Shown: positions 9,535-17,820 of the stretch, one piece after another
How positions within the stretch are numbered: the first letter of the stretch is position 1
Layout of the letters: the number at the start of each line of letters is the position of its first letter
Origin: Candidatus Sulfopaludibacter sp. SbA3
Lineage (GTDB): Bacteria > Acidobacteriota > Terriglobia > Bryobacterales > Bryobacteraceae
NCBI GenBank assembly: GCA_945861625.1
Contig: CAMAVI010000030.1
Coordinates: 1-36,553 of the forward strand
Direction: 5' to 3'
Length of the DNA stretch: 36,553 bases
The notes under the pieces: generated by a model
The model's database searches: none
Told to the model about the DNA's origin: nothing
What the model saw: only the letters and a program-made list of their open reading frames with translations
Translations under genes and position numbers: made by a program

Positions 9535-11385
9535 CTACTCCAGGGCGAAAGCGTTCAAACCCGAACTCACGATTACAACATATTGCTTGCCGTTGCGTCC
9601 CATGTAGGTCATGGGGTTGGTGTGGCCTTCCGAGTCGAGCTTCCCTTCCCACAGCACCTTTCCGCTTTTCGAGTCAAATGCGCGGAAGCGCCTGTCGTTG
9701 GTGCCGGCGATAAACACCAGTCCCCCGGCGGTGGCGATGGGCCCGCCTTGTCCGAACGCACCGGTGTTGTGAATACCCTTGGCCTCCATCGCGTCGCTGG
9801 TACCCAGCGGAACCTGCCAGGCGATCTCGCCGGTATTGGCATTCACCGCCGTCAGCAGCGCCCACGGCGGCTGCTGGCAGGGCAATTGGGTCGCCGGATT
9901 CCAGAAGCGCGCATTCGCCGTCCCAGGGCCAAGCGGGCTGCCGCGCCGGTACGCCACCTGGTCGCCGGGAGGCGTCTTTTCGTGTTTTCCCATGCCGGCC
10001 AGCTCACGGGAATTCACGAACACGTATCCGAGGCTTCCGTCCACCGCGACACCGCCGTAATTCGGGCCGCCCTGCTGGCTCGGGAAAATAACGCGGTACT
10101 CTTTGCTGCTGTACGGAGTGTAGGAGCCGTAGCTATGGATGCCGCCGATCTTTTCCGCCAGATCACGGCAAAACTTCTCGTGCTCCGGCTCGCCTTTGAA
10201 AATCTCATCCGGCCGCATGCCTTGCCGGGTCAGTGGCGGAGGCTTCAGCGGAAACGGCTGCGTGGGCCAGGTCTGCTCGCCCGGGATGTCGCTCTGCGGC
10301 ACCGGACGCTCTTCCATTCCGTAAATGGACTTGCCCGTTTCGCGATCCAGGAAAAACATCAGGCCCGGTTTGGAGACCGCGACAACGGCTGGGATGCGCT
10401 TGCCATCGCGGACCACCTCCACCAATGACGGCGCGGCTTCGGCGTCGTAATCCCATACGTCATGATGCGTAAGTTGGAAGTGCCAGCGGACCTTTCCCGT
10501 GTTGGCGTCCAGGCACACAATCGACGAGGAGTACAGGTTCTGGCCGGGCCGGCCGCCGCCGTAGTATTGCGGCGCGGGCTGGCCGATGGGCAGAAAGACC
10601 AGACCGCGCTGGGTATCCACGGTTGCGGCGCCCCAGTGCGCGGGCGAGCCGGCGCGAATCCAGTAATCCTTGGGCCAGGTTTCGGCGCCTGCTTCTCCCG
10701 GCTGCGGGAGGGGATGGAAAGTCCACATCAATTTTCCGTTGCGCAGGTCCCAGGCGCGTATGTCCATGGCCGCTCCCTCCGGATCGTCTTCCTTGCCCTG
10801 CGCGCCCGTGATGATTAGGTTGCGATAGATCGCGCCCGGCGAACTCATGTGGTAAATCGCATTGGGGAACTTGTCGGTCACGCCGACGCGCAGATTCACC
10901 GTGCCCTCATTGCCGAAGCCAGGAACCGGCTTACCGGTCTTGGCGTTCAACCCCACCAGGCGTCCGTTGCTCGATCCGGCGAGAATCATCGCGGGACTGT
11001 CTTTGTCGCCCGGCCAATACGACACGCCGCGAAATGGCGCGCCCTCCTGGCCGAAATCGTACTTCCAGATTTCCTTGCCGGTTTCCGGCTCCAGCGCGAC
11101 CACCGTGTGCTGGCGCGTCGGCGAATACAAGACGCCGCCAACCATGATCGGCACCGCCTCCGTTCCCGACAGATTCCGCGTCGCCGAATCGAAGCTGTTG
11201 ACGCCGGGAGTGACACCGTACTGCCACGCCGGTTTCAGCTTGGAGACGTTCGAAGTGTTGATCTGTTTGAGCGGAGAAAAGCGCCGGCCACCCGGGTCAT
11301 ATCCGTAGGAGGGCCAGTCGGACTGCCCCCAACCGGCAACCGCCGCCAACCCCAGCAATGGAATGAGAATTGTTACTTGCTTCAT
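9535..11385 (-). CDS. PQQ-dependent quinoprotein dehydrogenase (glucose/alcohol dehydrogenase-like)
   Basis: A roughly 616-residue exported protein. The ATG at 11385 is chosen because it opens directly into a signal peptide (MKQVTILIPLLGLAAVAGWG), whereas the longer frame to 11412 adds nine residues before it. The body is a pyrroloquinoline-quinone beta-propeller with repeated strands of the type ALEPETGKEIWK, LNAKTGKPV, LDANTGKVRW, AFDSKSGKVLWEGKL. It oxidises sugars or alcohols in the periplasm, passing electrons to the respiratory chain. There is no cytochrome c motif (CxxCH) and no N-terminal membrane domain, so a soluble single-domain form is expected. The substrate is not known. Confidence 0.88.
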   Translation of the reverse strand: MKQVTILIPLLGLAAVAGWGQSDWPSYGYDPGGRRFSPLKQINTSNVSKLKPAWQYGVTPGVNSFDSATRNLSGTEAVPIMVGGVLYSPTRQHTVVALEPETGKEIWKYDFGQEGAPFRGVSYWPGDKDSPAMILAGSSNGRLVGLNAKTGKPVPGFGNEGTVNLRVGVTDKFPNAIYHMSSPGAIYRNLIITGAQGKEDDPEGAAMDIRAWDLRNGKLMWTFHPLPQPGEAGAETWPKDYWIRAGSPAHWGAATVDTQRGLVFLPIGQPAPQYYGGGRPGQNLYSSSIVCLDANTGKVRWHFQLTHHDVWDYDAEAAPSLVEVVRDGKRIPAVVAVSKPGLMFFLDRETGKSIYGMEERPVPQSDIPGEQTWPTQPFPLKPPPLTRQGMRPDEIFKGEPEHEKFCRDLAEKIGGIHSYGSYTPYSSKEYRVIFPSQQGGPNYGGVAVDGSLGYVFVNSRELAGMGKHEKTPPGDQVAYRRGSPLGPGTANARFWNPATQLPCQQPPWALLTAVNANTGEIAWQVPLGTSDAMEAKGIHNTGAFGQGGPIATAGGLVFIAGTNDRRFRAFDSKSGKVLWEGKLDSEGHTNPMTYMGRNGKQYVVIVSSGLNAFALE

Positions 11386-11410
11386 AATGAGTACCGAGAA
11401 AAAAGTATAC

Positions 11411-11424
11411 ACCCCCGCTGGGGT
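11411..11424. promoter_or_regulatory. short inverted repeat between divergent genes
   Basis: ACCCC, a 4-base centre, GGGGT, lying in the short gap between the PQQ dehydrogenase (leftward) and psd (rightward). A TATACT box on the minus strand (11409-11404) is just downstream, so it could mark a shared promoter/operator region. No good -35 was found; low confidence. Confidence 0.25.
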
Positions 11425-11449
11425 CAGGATGCGACAATAGGAACTGGAA

Positions 11450-12085
11450 ATGGTTTCCTACGGCATCTATTATGCGCTGGGACTGACCAGCGCGGGCGCG
11501 GTCGTCACTTGGCTATTGAGTTGGCCATTCGCGATTCCGTTCTATCTTCTGGCCGCCTTTTGCCTGAATTTTTTCCGCGATCCGGAGCGCGAAATCCCCG
11601 CCGGTCCCTACGCCGTATCGCCTGCGGACGGCAAGGTGGTGGTTGTCAAACAGAACGACGCCGGCGGGCACCAAGTCAGCATCTTCCTCAACGTTTTCGA
11701 TGTACACGTCAATCGCACACCCATCGGTGGAAAAGTTGCGTGCGTGACATACAAGAAGGGCGAGTTCCTGGTCGCCAGCAAGCCGGAAGCCAGCGCGGCC
11801 AATGAACAGAATGTCATCACCATTGACGGCTCCATTCAAGGCCATCCCACTCGCGTCGTGATGAAGCAGATTGCCGGATTGATCGCCCGCCGGATCATTT
11901 GTTACGTCCAGGCTGGGAACATCCTGGAAGCCGGCCAGCGGATCGGACTGATGAAATTCGGCTCGCGTGTTGACGTACTGTTCGGCCCGGAGTGGGAAGT
12001 CGCCGTACGGGCAGGCGAACGTGTGACGGGTGGCTCGACCGTCATTGCTCGTTTCAAAGACGCCCGCTTCAAGGAAACGGCATGA
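11450..12085 (+). CDS. psd: Phosphatidylserine decarboxylase, short (type A) form
   Basis: Converts phosphatidylserine to phosphatidylethanolamine at the inner membrane using a pyruvoyl cofactor made by self-cleavage. The 211-residue product is the short PSD form. It has N-terminal hydrophobic segments (about 5-40), the conserved VFDVHVNRTPI (82-92), IGLMKFGSRVDV (165-176), and the self-processing GGST at 194-197, where Ser196 should become the pyruvoyl group. Its stop overlaps the start of pssA (ATGA), so the two enzymes of PE synthesis are translationally coupled. Confidence 0.95.
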   Translation: MVSYGIYYALGLTSAGAVVTWLLSWPFAIPFYLLAAFCLNFFRDPEREIPAGPYAVSPADGKVVVVKQNDAGGHQVSIFLNVFDVHVNRTPIGGKVACVTYKKGEFLVASKPEASAANEQNVITIDGSIQGHPTRVVMKQIAGLIARRIICYVQAGNILEAGQRIGLMKFGSRVDVLFGPEWEVAVRAGERVTGGSTVIARFKDARFKETA

Positions 12086-12957
12086 GCAGCATGCCCTGGC
12101 GCGACCGGTTGATTGACCCGCGCTCCCCGGATCGCCGTCCGCGGCGCGCGGCGTATGCATTGCCCACTCTGTTTACCGCGGGCAACGTATTTCTGGGCTT
12201 CTATGCGCTGATCGAAGCCTTCCTGGGATCGATGGCCATGGTGACGGATGCCGCTTCGGCTCCAGGCCACTTCCGCAACGCGGCGGTTTCCATTGGTTGG
12301 GCCGTCTTCTTGGACGGCCTCGACGGGCGCATCGCGCGCATGACCAACACCGTCAGCGAATTCGGCCGCGAGATGGATTCGTTGGCTGACTCGATCACCT
12401 TCGGCATCGCACCGGCGGTACTGGCGTTTACCTGGGGCGTGCAGTTCGTCGATCCATCCACCGACGCGACGGTTCTGGAGTATCTGAACCGGTGCGGGTA
12501 CTTTTTGGCGTTCCTCTACCTTCTCTGCGGCGCGGCGCGCCTGGCTCGCTTCAACATCACGAAAAATCCCGTACCAAAGAATCCCGGCCGGCCGGATCGA
12601 AAGTATTTCGTGGGCATGCCCATCCCTTCAGCGGCGAGTGCCATTGCGGCGATTGTTTATGCAACGGGAAGCGAGCCGCTGCATAACTGGGTACTATCCG
12701 CTGTCTGGCTGGCGCTGTTGGCGCTGTTGGCGTTCCTGATGGTGTGCACGTGGCGTTATCCCAGCTTCAAAGACCTGAGCCTCACCCAGCCGCGCTCGCC
12801 GCTCAGCATTATTCTGATCGGCAGCTTTATTTATTTGATCTGGGTGTTCTCCAAACCGGTCTTGCTGGCCATGGCCGTCACCTATGTGGCGAGCGGCATC
12901 GTGATTCGAATCGGCGGCGCCGTGCGGCGGAAACTCAAGGGGCACCCGGTTGGCTGA
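12082..12957 (+). CDS. pssA: CDP-diacylglycerol--serine O-phosphatidyltransferase
   Basis: Makes phosphatidylserine from CDP-diacylglycerol and L-serine, the substrate for the preceding psd. The ATG at 12082 was chosen because it overlaps the psd stop as ATGA, although the frame is open further upstream. The product is 291 residues. The CDP-alcohol phosphatidyltransferase motif is intact: D78-G79, D81-G82, A85-R86, G95, D99, D103. Around it are six or more hydrophobic helices, as expected of this polytopic family. Its end overlaps the next gene by 8 bp. Confidence 0.95.
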   Translation: MSSMPWRDRLIDPRSPDRRPRRAAYALPTLFTAGNVFLGFYALIEAFLGSMAMVTDAASAPGHFRNAAVSIGWAVFLDGLDGRIARMTNTVSEFGREMDSLADSITFGIAPAVLAFTWGVQFVDPSTDATVLEYLNRCGYFLAFLYLLCGAARLARFNITKNPVPKNPGRPDRKYFVGMPIPSAASAIAAIVYATGSEPLHNWVLSAVWLALLALLAFLMVCTWRYPSFKDLSLTQPRSPLSIILIGSFIYLIWVFSKPVLLAMAVTYVASGIVIRIGGAVRRKLKGHPVG

Positions 12958-13954
12958 GCAAACCACACGAACGCGAGTGGCGCTGGTGGGAGGAGACTCC
13001 CTGCTGGGCCGTGAACTGCGCGAGGTATTGGGAGAGTCGAAGCCCGCGCCTGCAATCGAGATGATTTCCGCGTCGGCGGAGAACGCGAGCATGCTGGGGG
13101 CTGATGACGAGGAAATCATCGCGCTCACACCTCTCACCGCACAGAGTCTGGCCGGCGCGCGGGTCGCGTTTCTCGCCGGATCCCCTGCTTCCAGCCGCCG
13201 GGCGCTGAAACTGAATCCAGCGGACGGGCCGGTGCTGATTGACCTGACCGCGGCGCTGGAAGATCAGCCGCACGCACGGTTGCGCGCGCCTTCGGCCGAA
13301 GTCACGCGTTCCCTGCCTCAGCCCGGCGTCATCTATGTCATTGCGCATCCGGCCGCCATCGCCGCCACAATGCTGCTGGCCAGTCTGTCCAAAGCCAAAC
13401 CGATTCGCCGGTCTGTGATCCACGTCTTCGAACCCGCCAGTGAGCGTGGCAAAAAAGGTTTGGATGAACTGCGCCAACAAACCGTGGGTGTCCTCACATT
13501 TCAAAAACTGAAAACGGATGTCTTCGATACCCAACTCGGCTTTGCGATGCTGGCGCGCTACGGAGAAGAGGCAGTAGAACCGCTCGAAAGCGTCGAACAG
13601 CGGATCGAGAAGCACCTGGCGTCCCTGCTGGCCTCCTATCCGGGAATTCCCATGCCGTCCCTGCGGCTGATTCAGGCGCCGGTGTTTCATGGCCACAGTT
13701 TTTCCGTATGGGTGGAGTTTGAAGAGAACCCTGGAGCCGGCGCAATCACCCAGGCACTCCAGGCCGCGGACATCGACGTCCGGCCGGACGATCCGCCGAG
13801 CAACGCAAACATCGCCGGGCATCACGGGTTAAGCGCGGGAGCGATTGCGGTTGACCCGAATCATCCTCGCGCCTGTTGGCTGTGGATGGTGGCGGACAAC
13901 CTGAAGCTTTCCGCCGAGAACGCCTTAAGCGTGGCCCGAGGGTTTATGCGATGA
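12950..13954 (+). CDS. Aspartate-semialdehyde-dehydrogenase-like protein lacking the catalytic cysteine
   Basis: A 334-residue relative of aspartate-semialdehyde dehydrogenase. The start is TTG at 12950, overlapping pssA by 8 bp. The N-terminal Rossmann part is recognisable (RVALVGGDSLLGRELREVL, 9-27), as is the dimerisation segment (FEPASERGKKGLDEL) and the late PVFHGHSFSVWVEF motif with its conserved His. The active-site stretch, normally NPNC(S/T), reads AHPAAIAA (about 127-134), so the catalytic Cys and adjacent Asn are missing. The substrate-binding Arg position ahead of the PVxxGH motif is Gln. It is unlikely to be a normal dehydrogenase; a regulatory, scaffold or different catalytic role is possible. 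It lies between pssA and lptE. Confidence 0.8.
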   Translation: MAEQTTRTRVALVGGDSLLGRELREVLGESKPAPAIEMISASAENASMLGADDEEIIALTPLTAQSLAGARVAFLAGSPASSRRALKLNPADGPVLIDLTAALEDQPHARLRAPSAEVTRSLPQPGVIYVIAHPAAIAATMLLASLSKAKPIRRSVIHVFEPASERGKKGLDELRQQTVGVLTFQKLKTDVFDTQLGFAMLARYGEEAVEPLESVEQRIEKHLASLLASYPGIPMPSLRLIQAPVFHGHSFSVWVEFEENPGAGAITQALQAADIDVRPDDPPSNANIAGHHGLSAGAIAVDPNHPRACWLWMVADNLKLSAENALSVARGFMR

Positions 13955-14490
13955 GGCGTCATGCGGTGAAGTCTCATAGGACGAGGTTGGCGGCTCTGCT
14001 CCTGACTGGGTTCGCCGCTTCCTGCGGCTACCACACAGGCGGACGCGCCGATCTGATCCCCAAGGCCGTTCATACCATCGCCGTTCCGGCGTTCACCAAT
14101 ATCACGGCGCGTTACAAGTTGACCGATCAACTTCCGCAGGCCATCTCCCGCGAGTTTATTGCCCGCACGCGCTATCGCGTGGTTTCCGATCCCGAAGCAG
14201 CGGACGCGGTGCTGGATGGCGCGGTGCTGGGATACAACTCGTTCCCGACTGTCTTTGATCCGAAAACCGGCCGCGCCAGCGCCGTCGAATTGCGCGTGGT
14301 CATGCGCCTCAGCCTGCGTGAACGCGCTACCGGAAAGGTTCTTTACAGCCGGCCCAACTTTGAAATTCGCGAACGCTATCAGATTTCGATCGACCCCGCC
14401 GCCTTTTTCGAAGAAAGCGATTCCGCTCTGCTGCGTGCCGGCCAGCAAACCGCGCGGCAGGTGGTATCTTCCATTCTCGAAAGTTTTTGA
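13951..14490 (+). CDS. lptE: LPS assembly lipoprotein LptE
   Basis: Outer-membrane lipoprotein that plugs the LptD barrel during lipopolysaccharide export. The ATG at 13951 overlaps the preceding stop as ATGA and opens into a lipoprotein signal (basic n-region, hydrophobic core, lipobox FAASC, Cys near residue 25). The mature part starts CGYHTGGR, the usual LptE beginning, followed by IAVPAFTN and ISREFIARTRYRVV, then the ADAVLDG strand. 179 residues is the common size. No lptD is in the window. Start follows from the overlap; the frame continues upstream but inside the previous gene. Confidence 0.9.
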   Translation: MRRHAVKSHRTRLAALLLTGFAASCGYHTGGRADLIPKAVHTIAVPAFTNITARYKLTDQLPQAISREFIARTRYRVVSDPEAADAVLDGAVLGYNSFPTVFDPKTGRASAVELRVVMRLSLRERATGKVLYSRPNFEIRERYQISIDPAAFFEESDSALLRAGQQTARQVVSSILESF

Positions 14491-14493
14491 CCC

Positions 14494-15555
14494 ATGACGC
14501 CGGACCAGTTCGTCGCCAGTTTGCAGAAGAACGGAGCGGCTCCGGTTTATCTTTTTCTCGGTCCGGAACCTTATCAGCGGGAACGCTGCCGCAAGGCCTT
14601 ATTGGATGCCGTGCTGGGCACGGATGCCGATCGCGACGGCGGATTCGGCCGCCTGGACCTGGATGAAATCCCCTTGGCGGCGGCGCTGGATGACGCCCGA
14701 TCACTTTCTTTGTTCGCGACCAGCCGCGTGCTGTGGCTGGCCAGCGCCGAGACTGCATTGCCTCGCGGACGTGCGGCGGCCAGTGAGGAAGGCGAAGCAC
14801 CCGGCGATGGCGGTGAGCTCGCCGCTTACCTGCGTGAACCCACGCCAGGCACGGCCGTTGTGCTCGAATGCAGCCGTTACGGTTTCGATGGGGAGGACAA
14901 AGCCAAACTCGAACGCGTCCAGAAGCACTTCGCGGCGGTGACGGCGCAGGTGGAGTTCCGCCCGTTCTCGCCCGAATCCGCGCGCTCGCTGGCACAGTCG
15001 CTGGCCAAGAAGGCCGGGCTGCAACTGGGCCTGGCCGAGCTGGCGCTCTTGCTCGACGCCACCGGAGGCGACGCCGCCCGCATCGAGATTGAAATCGAAA
15101 AGCTATGGCTCCTGACAGCGGGCCAGCGCAAGGTCACCGCCGAAGACATCGCCGCGTTGGTGCCCAACGCCCAGGCAACAACGATCTTCGTTTTGGTCGC
15201 GGCGCTCGGCCGCCGCGATCGAACACGGGCTCTGGAAGTCCTGGATACCCTGACCCGTGAAGGCGAATACATGCCGCTGGCACTCACGTTTCTGGCCACG
15301 CAATTCCGCATGGCGCTGGCCGCTCGCGAAGCGGGCTTGCGGAGTGCCTCCCAAATTCAAGCGCACTTCAACAAGTTGGGAGCCCGCATGTGGCCGGAGC
15401 GCGCACGCCAGATTGAGCAGACGGTCGGCGCGTTTTCCAAACAGAAGCTGGAGCGGGCGGTGGTGAAGCTGTTCGAAGTGGATCGCGCGCTGAGAGACGC
15501 GCGGCCGGACGACCGCATCGTGATGGAAGAAATGATCCTCGCGCTTACCGCGTGA
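14494..15555 (+). CDS. holA: DNA polymerase III subunit delta
   Basis: The clamp-loader wrench subunit that opens the sliding clamp. The 353-residue product begins with the typical VYLFLGPEPYQRERCRKAL stretch (about 18-36), has a central helical AAA+-like region without nucleotide-binding motifs, as expected for delta, and a C-terminal helical collar domain with the ALTFLATQFRMAL signature (about 262). It follows lptE by 3 bp; the lptE-holA pairing is common in many bacteria. It is convergent with rpsT, with only 3 bp between the stop codons, and holA followed by rpsT is also a familiar neighbourhood. Confidence 0.93.
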   Translation: MTPDQFVASLQKNGAAPVYLFLGPEPYQRERCRKALLDAVLGTDADRDGGFGRLDLDEIPLAAALDDARSLSLFATSRVLWLASAETALPRGRAAASEEGEAPGDGGELAAYLREPTPGTAVVLECSRYGFDGEDKAKLERVQKHFAAVTAQVEFRPFSPESARSLAQSLAKKAGLQLGLAELALLLDATGGDAARIEIEIEKLWLLTAGQRKVTAEDIAALVPNAQATTIFVLVAALGRRDRTRALEVLDTLTREGEYMPLALTFLATQFRMALAAREAGLRSASQIQAHFNKLGARMWPERARQIEQTVGAFSKQKLERAVVKLFEVDRALRDARPDDRIVMEEMILALTA

Positions 15556-15558
15556 GAC

Positions 15559-15825
15559 TTAGGCCGCGAGCTTGCGCAGGCGGAGCGTCAGCCGGCTCTT
15601 GTAGCGGGCCGCCGTGTTCTTCTTGATGATGCCCCACTTGGCGGCACGGTCAATCAACGAATACGTCTTGGGAACCAGAGCGGTGGCGCCTTTGGCGTCC
15701 TTGCTTTCGAGCAGCCGCCGCATCGCACGGATTCCATGACGCAGCCGGGTCTTACGAGTCCGATTGATGGCCGTACGCCGTTCGGTGATGCGAACGCGTT
15801 TAAGCGCGGTAACAGTATTTGCCAT
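15559..15825 (-). CDS. rpsT: 30S ribosomal protein S20
   Basis: Primary 16S rRNA-binding protein of the small subunit. The 88-residue, Arg/Lys-rich helical protein has the S20 pattern: an N-terminal SALKR-like [28 protein letters not shown] in the middle, and a C-terminal [14 protein letters not shown]. It has its own promoter candidate at 15836-15865 and is transcribed against holA. Confidence 0.96.
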   Translation of the reverse strand: MANTVTALKRVRITERRTAINRTRKTRLRHGIRAMRRLLESKDAKGATALVPKTYSLIDRAAKWGIIKKNTAARYKSRLTLRLRKLAA

Positions 15826-15835
15826 GTGAACTTTA

Positions 15836-15865
15836 AGAATACCTTACATGGCGTTGCCTGGTCAA
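15836..15865 (-). promoter_or_regulatory. rpsT promoter
   Basis: On the minus strand TTGACC (15865-15860) and TATTCT (15841-15836) are 18 bp apart, placing the start a few bases before the rpsT ATG at 15825. It overlaps the first codons of the longest frame of the next gene, which supports a later start for that gene. Confidence 0.6.
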
Positions 15866-15901
15866 TTTCGGTGGAAACCTGAGGGGACGGCCAGAAGCGG
15901 C

Positions 15902-17143
15902 ATGCTACGCTGGTGGCGTCAGATGTCCGCGCGTCTCCTGCTCGCAGTTTTCCTGACCGTAACCGGCGCTTTCGCGGCGCCTCCGCCCGCCGTCTTCGCT
16001 CAGTTGGATCAAATGATCGCTACGTTGGGCGAAATCACCGGCTGGCAGGTGAAGAAAAGAGTGCCCTCGGAGGTCCTGACCAGGGAAAAGTTCCAGCGCT
16101 ACCTGGCGACTCACATCAAAGACGGCGACCACGATAAAGCCGTACACGCCGAAGAGCTTGCGCTCAAAATGTTCGGCTTGGTGCCGCGGGATTTCAACCT
16201 GGCGCGGGAAACCTCAGATCTGCTGGGCGAGCAAGCTGCCGCGTTCTACGACTATCGCAGGAAGCGGTTGTATTTGCTCGATTCCACGCCCCCGGGCGAG
16301 GAACAGCAAATGGCTCTGGTCCATGAACTGGCCCACGCGCTAGCCGATCAACAACACTCGCTTGGTAAGTACCTAACGCGCGGCTCTCCGGACGCGGATG
16401 AGACCACGGCCCGCGAAGCGGTCATGGAAGGCCAGGCCACTTGGCTGACCTGGGCTTACGAAGTGAAGCAATCCGGCGGCAAGGCCGAGGTGCCCGAAGG
16501 CATGATCGATCGCCTGACACGCGAACGCGACAACCCCTCCGATTTTCCGGTACTCGAAAATACGCCGCTGTATATGCGCGAATCGCTGCTGTTTCCATAC
16601 AACGCCGGCGCCCGCTTTCAGGATGCCGTGTATCGGAAGATGGGCCGCGAAGCCTTCAATGCCGTGTTCGCCCGCGGACCGCTGAGCACGCAGCAAATTA
16701 TGCACCCCGGCGAATACTTCGGCGGCAAGAAGCCGCCCGCGCTCGACCTGCCCGAACTGGACAAGATCCTCGGCAAGCAGGGCAATCCATACCGGGGAAT
16801 TATCGAAGGCAGCGTCGGCGAGTTCGACCACGCGATTCTGTTACGCCAATACGTGGGAGAACTGCAAGGTAAAGACGCCGCCGAACACTGGCGCGGCGGC
16901 TGGTTCCGCCTCTATGAACACAAGAAGGATCAGCACGCCATCCTTTCCTACGCTTCCGAATGGGACTCCCCTGCCGCCGCCCGCCGCTACTTCGAGCTCT
17001 ACCAGCGCGTGCTGAAGGGTAAGTGGAAGAAGATGGAAGTTACCTCCGCCTCCGAAAGCGAAGTCGGCGGCGCGGGCGATTCCGGACGCTTCAGCCTCCG
17101 CCTGACCGGCACTTCGGTCCAGTCCTTCGAGGGCTTGCCTTAG
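15902..17143 (+). CDS. Secreted putative metallopeptidase (HExxH)
   Basis: A 413-residue exported protein. The ATG at 15902 (with a second candidate at 15923) is chosen over 15848 because it opens into a signal peptide ending near AFAA (residue 26), and because 15848 lies inside the rpsT promoter. A zinc-binding HELAH motif (H141, E142, H145) is followed by EAVMEGQAT, where Glu176 could be the third ligand of a gluzincin. The rest is mixed helix and strand, with RQYVGELQGKDAAEHWRGG near 320. I do not recognise a named family. It may cleave envelope or extracellular proteins; that is inference. Confidence 0.75.
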   Translation: MLRWWRQMSARLLLAVFLTVTGAFAAPPPAVFAQLDQMIATLGEITGWQVKKRVPSEVLTREKFQRYLATHIKDGDHDKAVHAEELALKMFGLVPRDFNLARETSDLLGEQAAAFYDYRRKRLYLLDSTPPGEEQQMALVHELAHALADQQHSLGKYLTRGSPDADETTAREAVMEGQATWLTWAYEVKQSGGKAEVPEGMIDRLTRERDNPSDFPVLENTPLYMRESLLFPYNAGARFQDAVYRKMGREAFNAVFARGPLSTQQIMHPGEYFGGKKPPALDLPELDKILGKQGNPYRGIIEGSVGEFDHAILLRQYVGELQGKDAAEHWRGGWFRLYEHKKDQHAILSYASEWDSPAAARRYFELYQRVLKGKWKKMEVTSASESEVGGAGDSGRFSLRLTGTSVQSFEGLP

Positions 17144-17193
17144 GGATTCCGCCGGGCTAAGCAGCGAGGCAGACTCCTGTGTAAAATAAAGGC

Positions 17194-17769
17194 ATGCGAC
17201 TCCTGGCTTCTGCTGCTGCAATCTTGGCGCTCACCGTCACGGCCTTCGCCGCTCCTCCGGTTCCGCGCAAGTCTCCGGAATTCGTCATCACGGACCCTTC
17301 TGGCAAACCAGTCCCGGTTTCCAGCTTCAAGGGCAAAATTTTGGTGATGCCGCTCATGTTCACCACGTGCCCGCACTGCCAGCGCGAGGCGCAAATACTT
17401 ACCAAGCTGCAAAAAGAATTCGCGAATCGCGGCGTGGTAATGCAAGGCACTGTGTTTGACAACGCAAATGGACCCAAGGCGGCGCAATTCGTCAAGGACT
17501 TCAGCATCGGATTCCCGGTGGGCTTCAACACGCGCGACCAGGTGGTGGGTTATCTTGGCTTATCCGTAATGGACCGCTGGGTGGTTCCGCAGGTCGTCAT
17601 CATTGATAAGGACGGGACGATCGTCGCGCAGAGCGCCGCCGAAGGTACGCCGGAACTGCAGGACGAGGCTTACATACGCACGTTCCTCGAAAAGCTGTTG
17701 AAAGGTGGCGCGGCTGCTCCGAAAACCAGCAGCGCGGCGCCGGCTCCCAAGGCGGTAGCCACAAAGTAA
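17194..17769 (+). CDS. Exported thioredoxin-fold protein (TlpA/SCO-like)
   Basis: A 191-residue protein with a signal peptide (cleavage near AFA-APP, residue 20) and a thioredoxin-like domain. A redox CPHC motif (C59, C62) follows the strand ILVMPLMFTT. The late cis-Pro VPQVVIIDKDG is also present. It probably acts in the periplasm on disulfides or metal-centre assembly. CPxC is found in SCO1/SenC and TlpA-like relatives, and the Cu-ligand His of SCO1 is not obvious, so copper delivery is not claimed. The C-terminal tail is Ala/Pro/Lys-rich. Its stop codon lies within the first unit of a tandem repeat, and a terminator follows. Confidence 0.85.
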   Translation: MRLLASAAAILALTVTAFAAPPVPRKSPEFVITDPSGKPVPVSSFKGKILVMPLMFTTCPHCQREAQILTKLQKEFANRGVVMQGTVFDNANGPKAAQFVKDFSIGFPVGFNTRDQVVGYLGLSVMDRWVVPQVVIIDKDGTIVAQSAAEGTPELQDEAYIRTFLEKLLKGGAAAPKTSSAAPAPKAVATK

Positions 17770-17816
17770 CCACACAAAGTAACCACGCAAAGTAACCACG
17801 CAAAGTAACCACGCAA
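17762..17816. repeat. tandem 13-bp direct repeat at the 3' end of the thioredoxin-fold gene
   Basis: The unit ACGCAAAGTAACC (first copies with ACACAAAGTAACC) occurs about four and a half times in a row: 17762-17771 (partial), 17772-17784, 17785-17797, 17798-17810, and a partial at 17811-17816. The upstream gene stops at the TAA inside the first unit (17767-17769). The repeats are nearly identical, suggesting recent slippage. Confidence 0.9.
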
Positions 17817-17820
17817 CGCG

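Noticed and set aside
17762-17816. CRISPR array
   Set aside because: The units are 13 bp with no spacers and no cas genes nearby.
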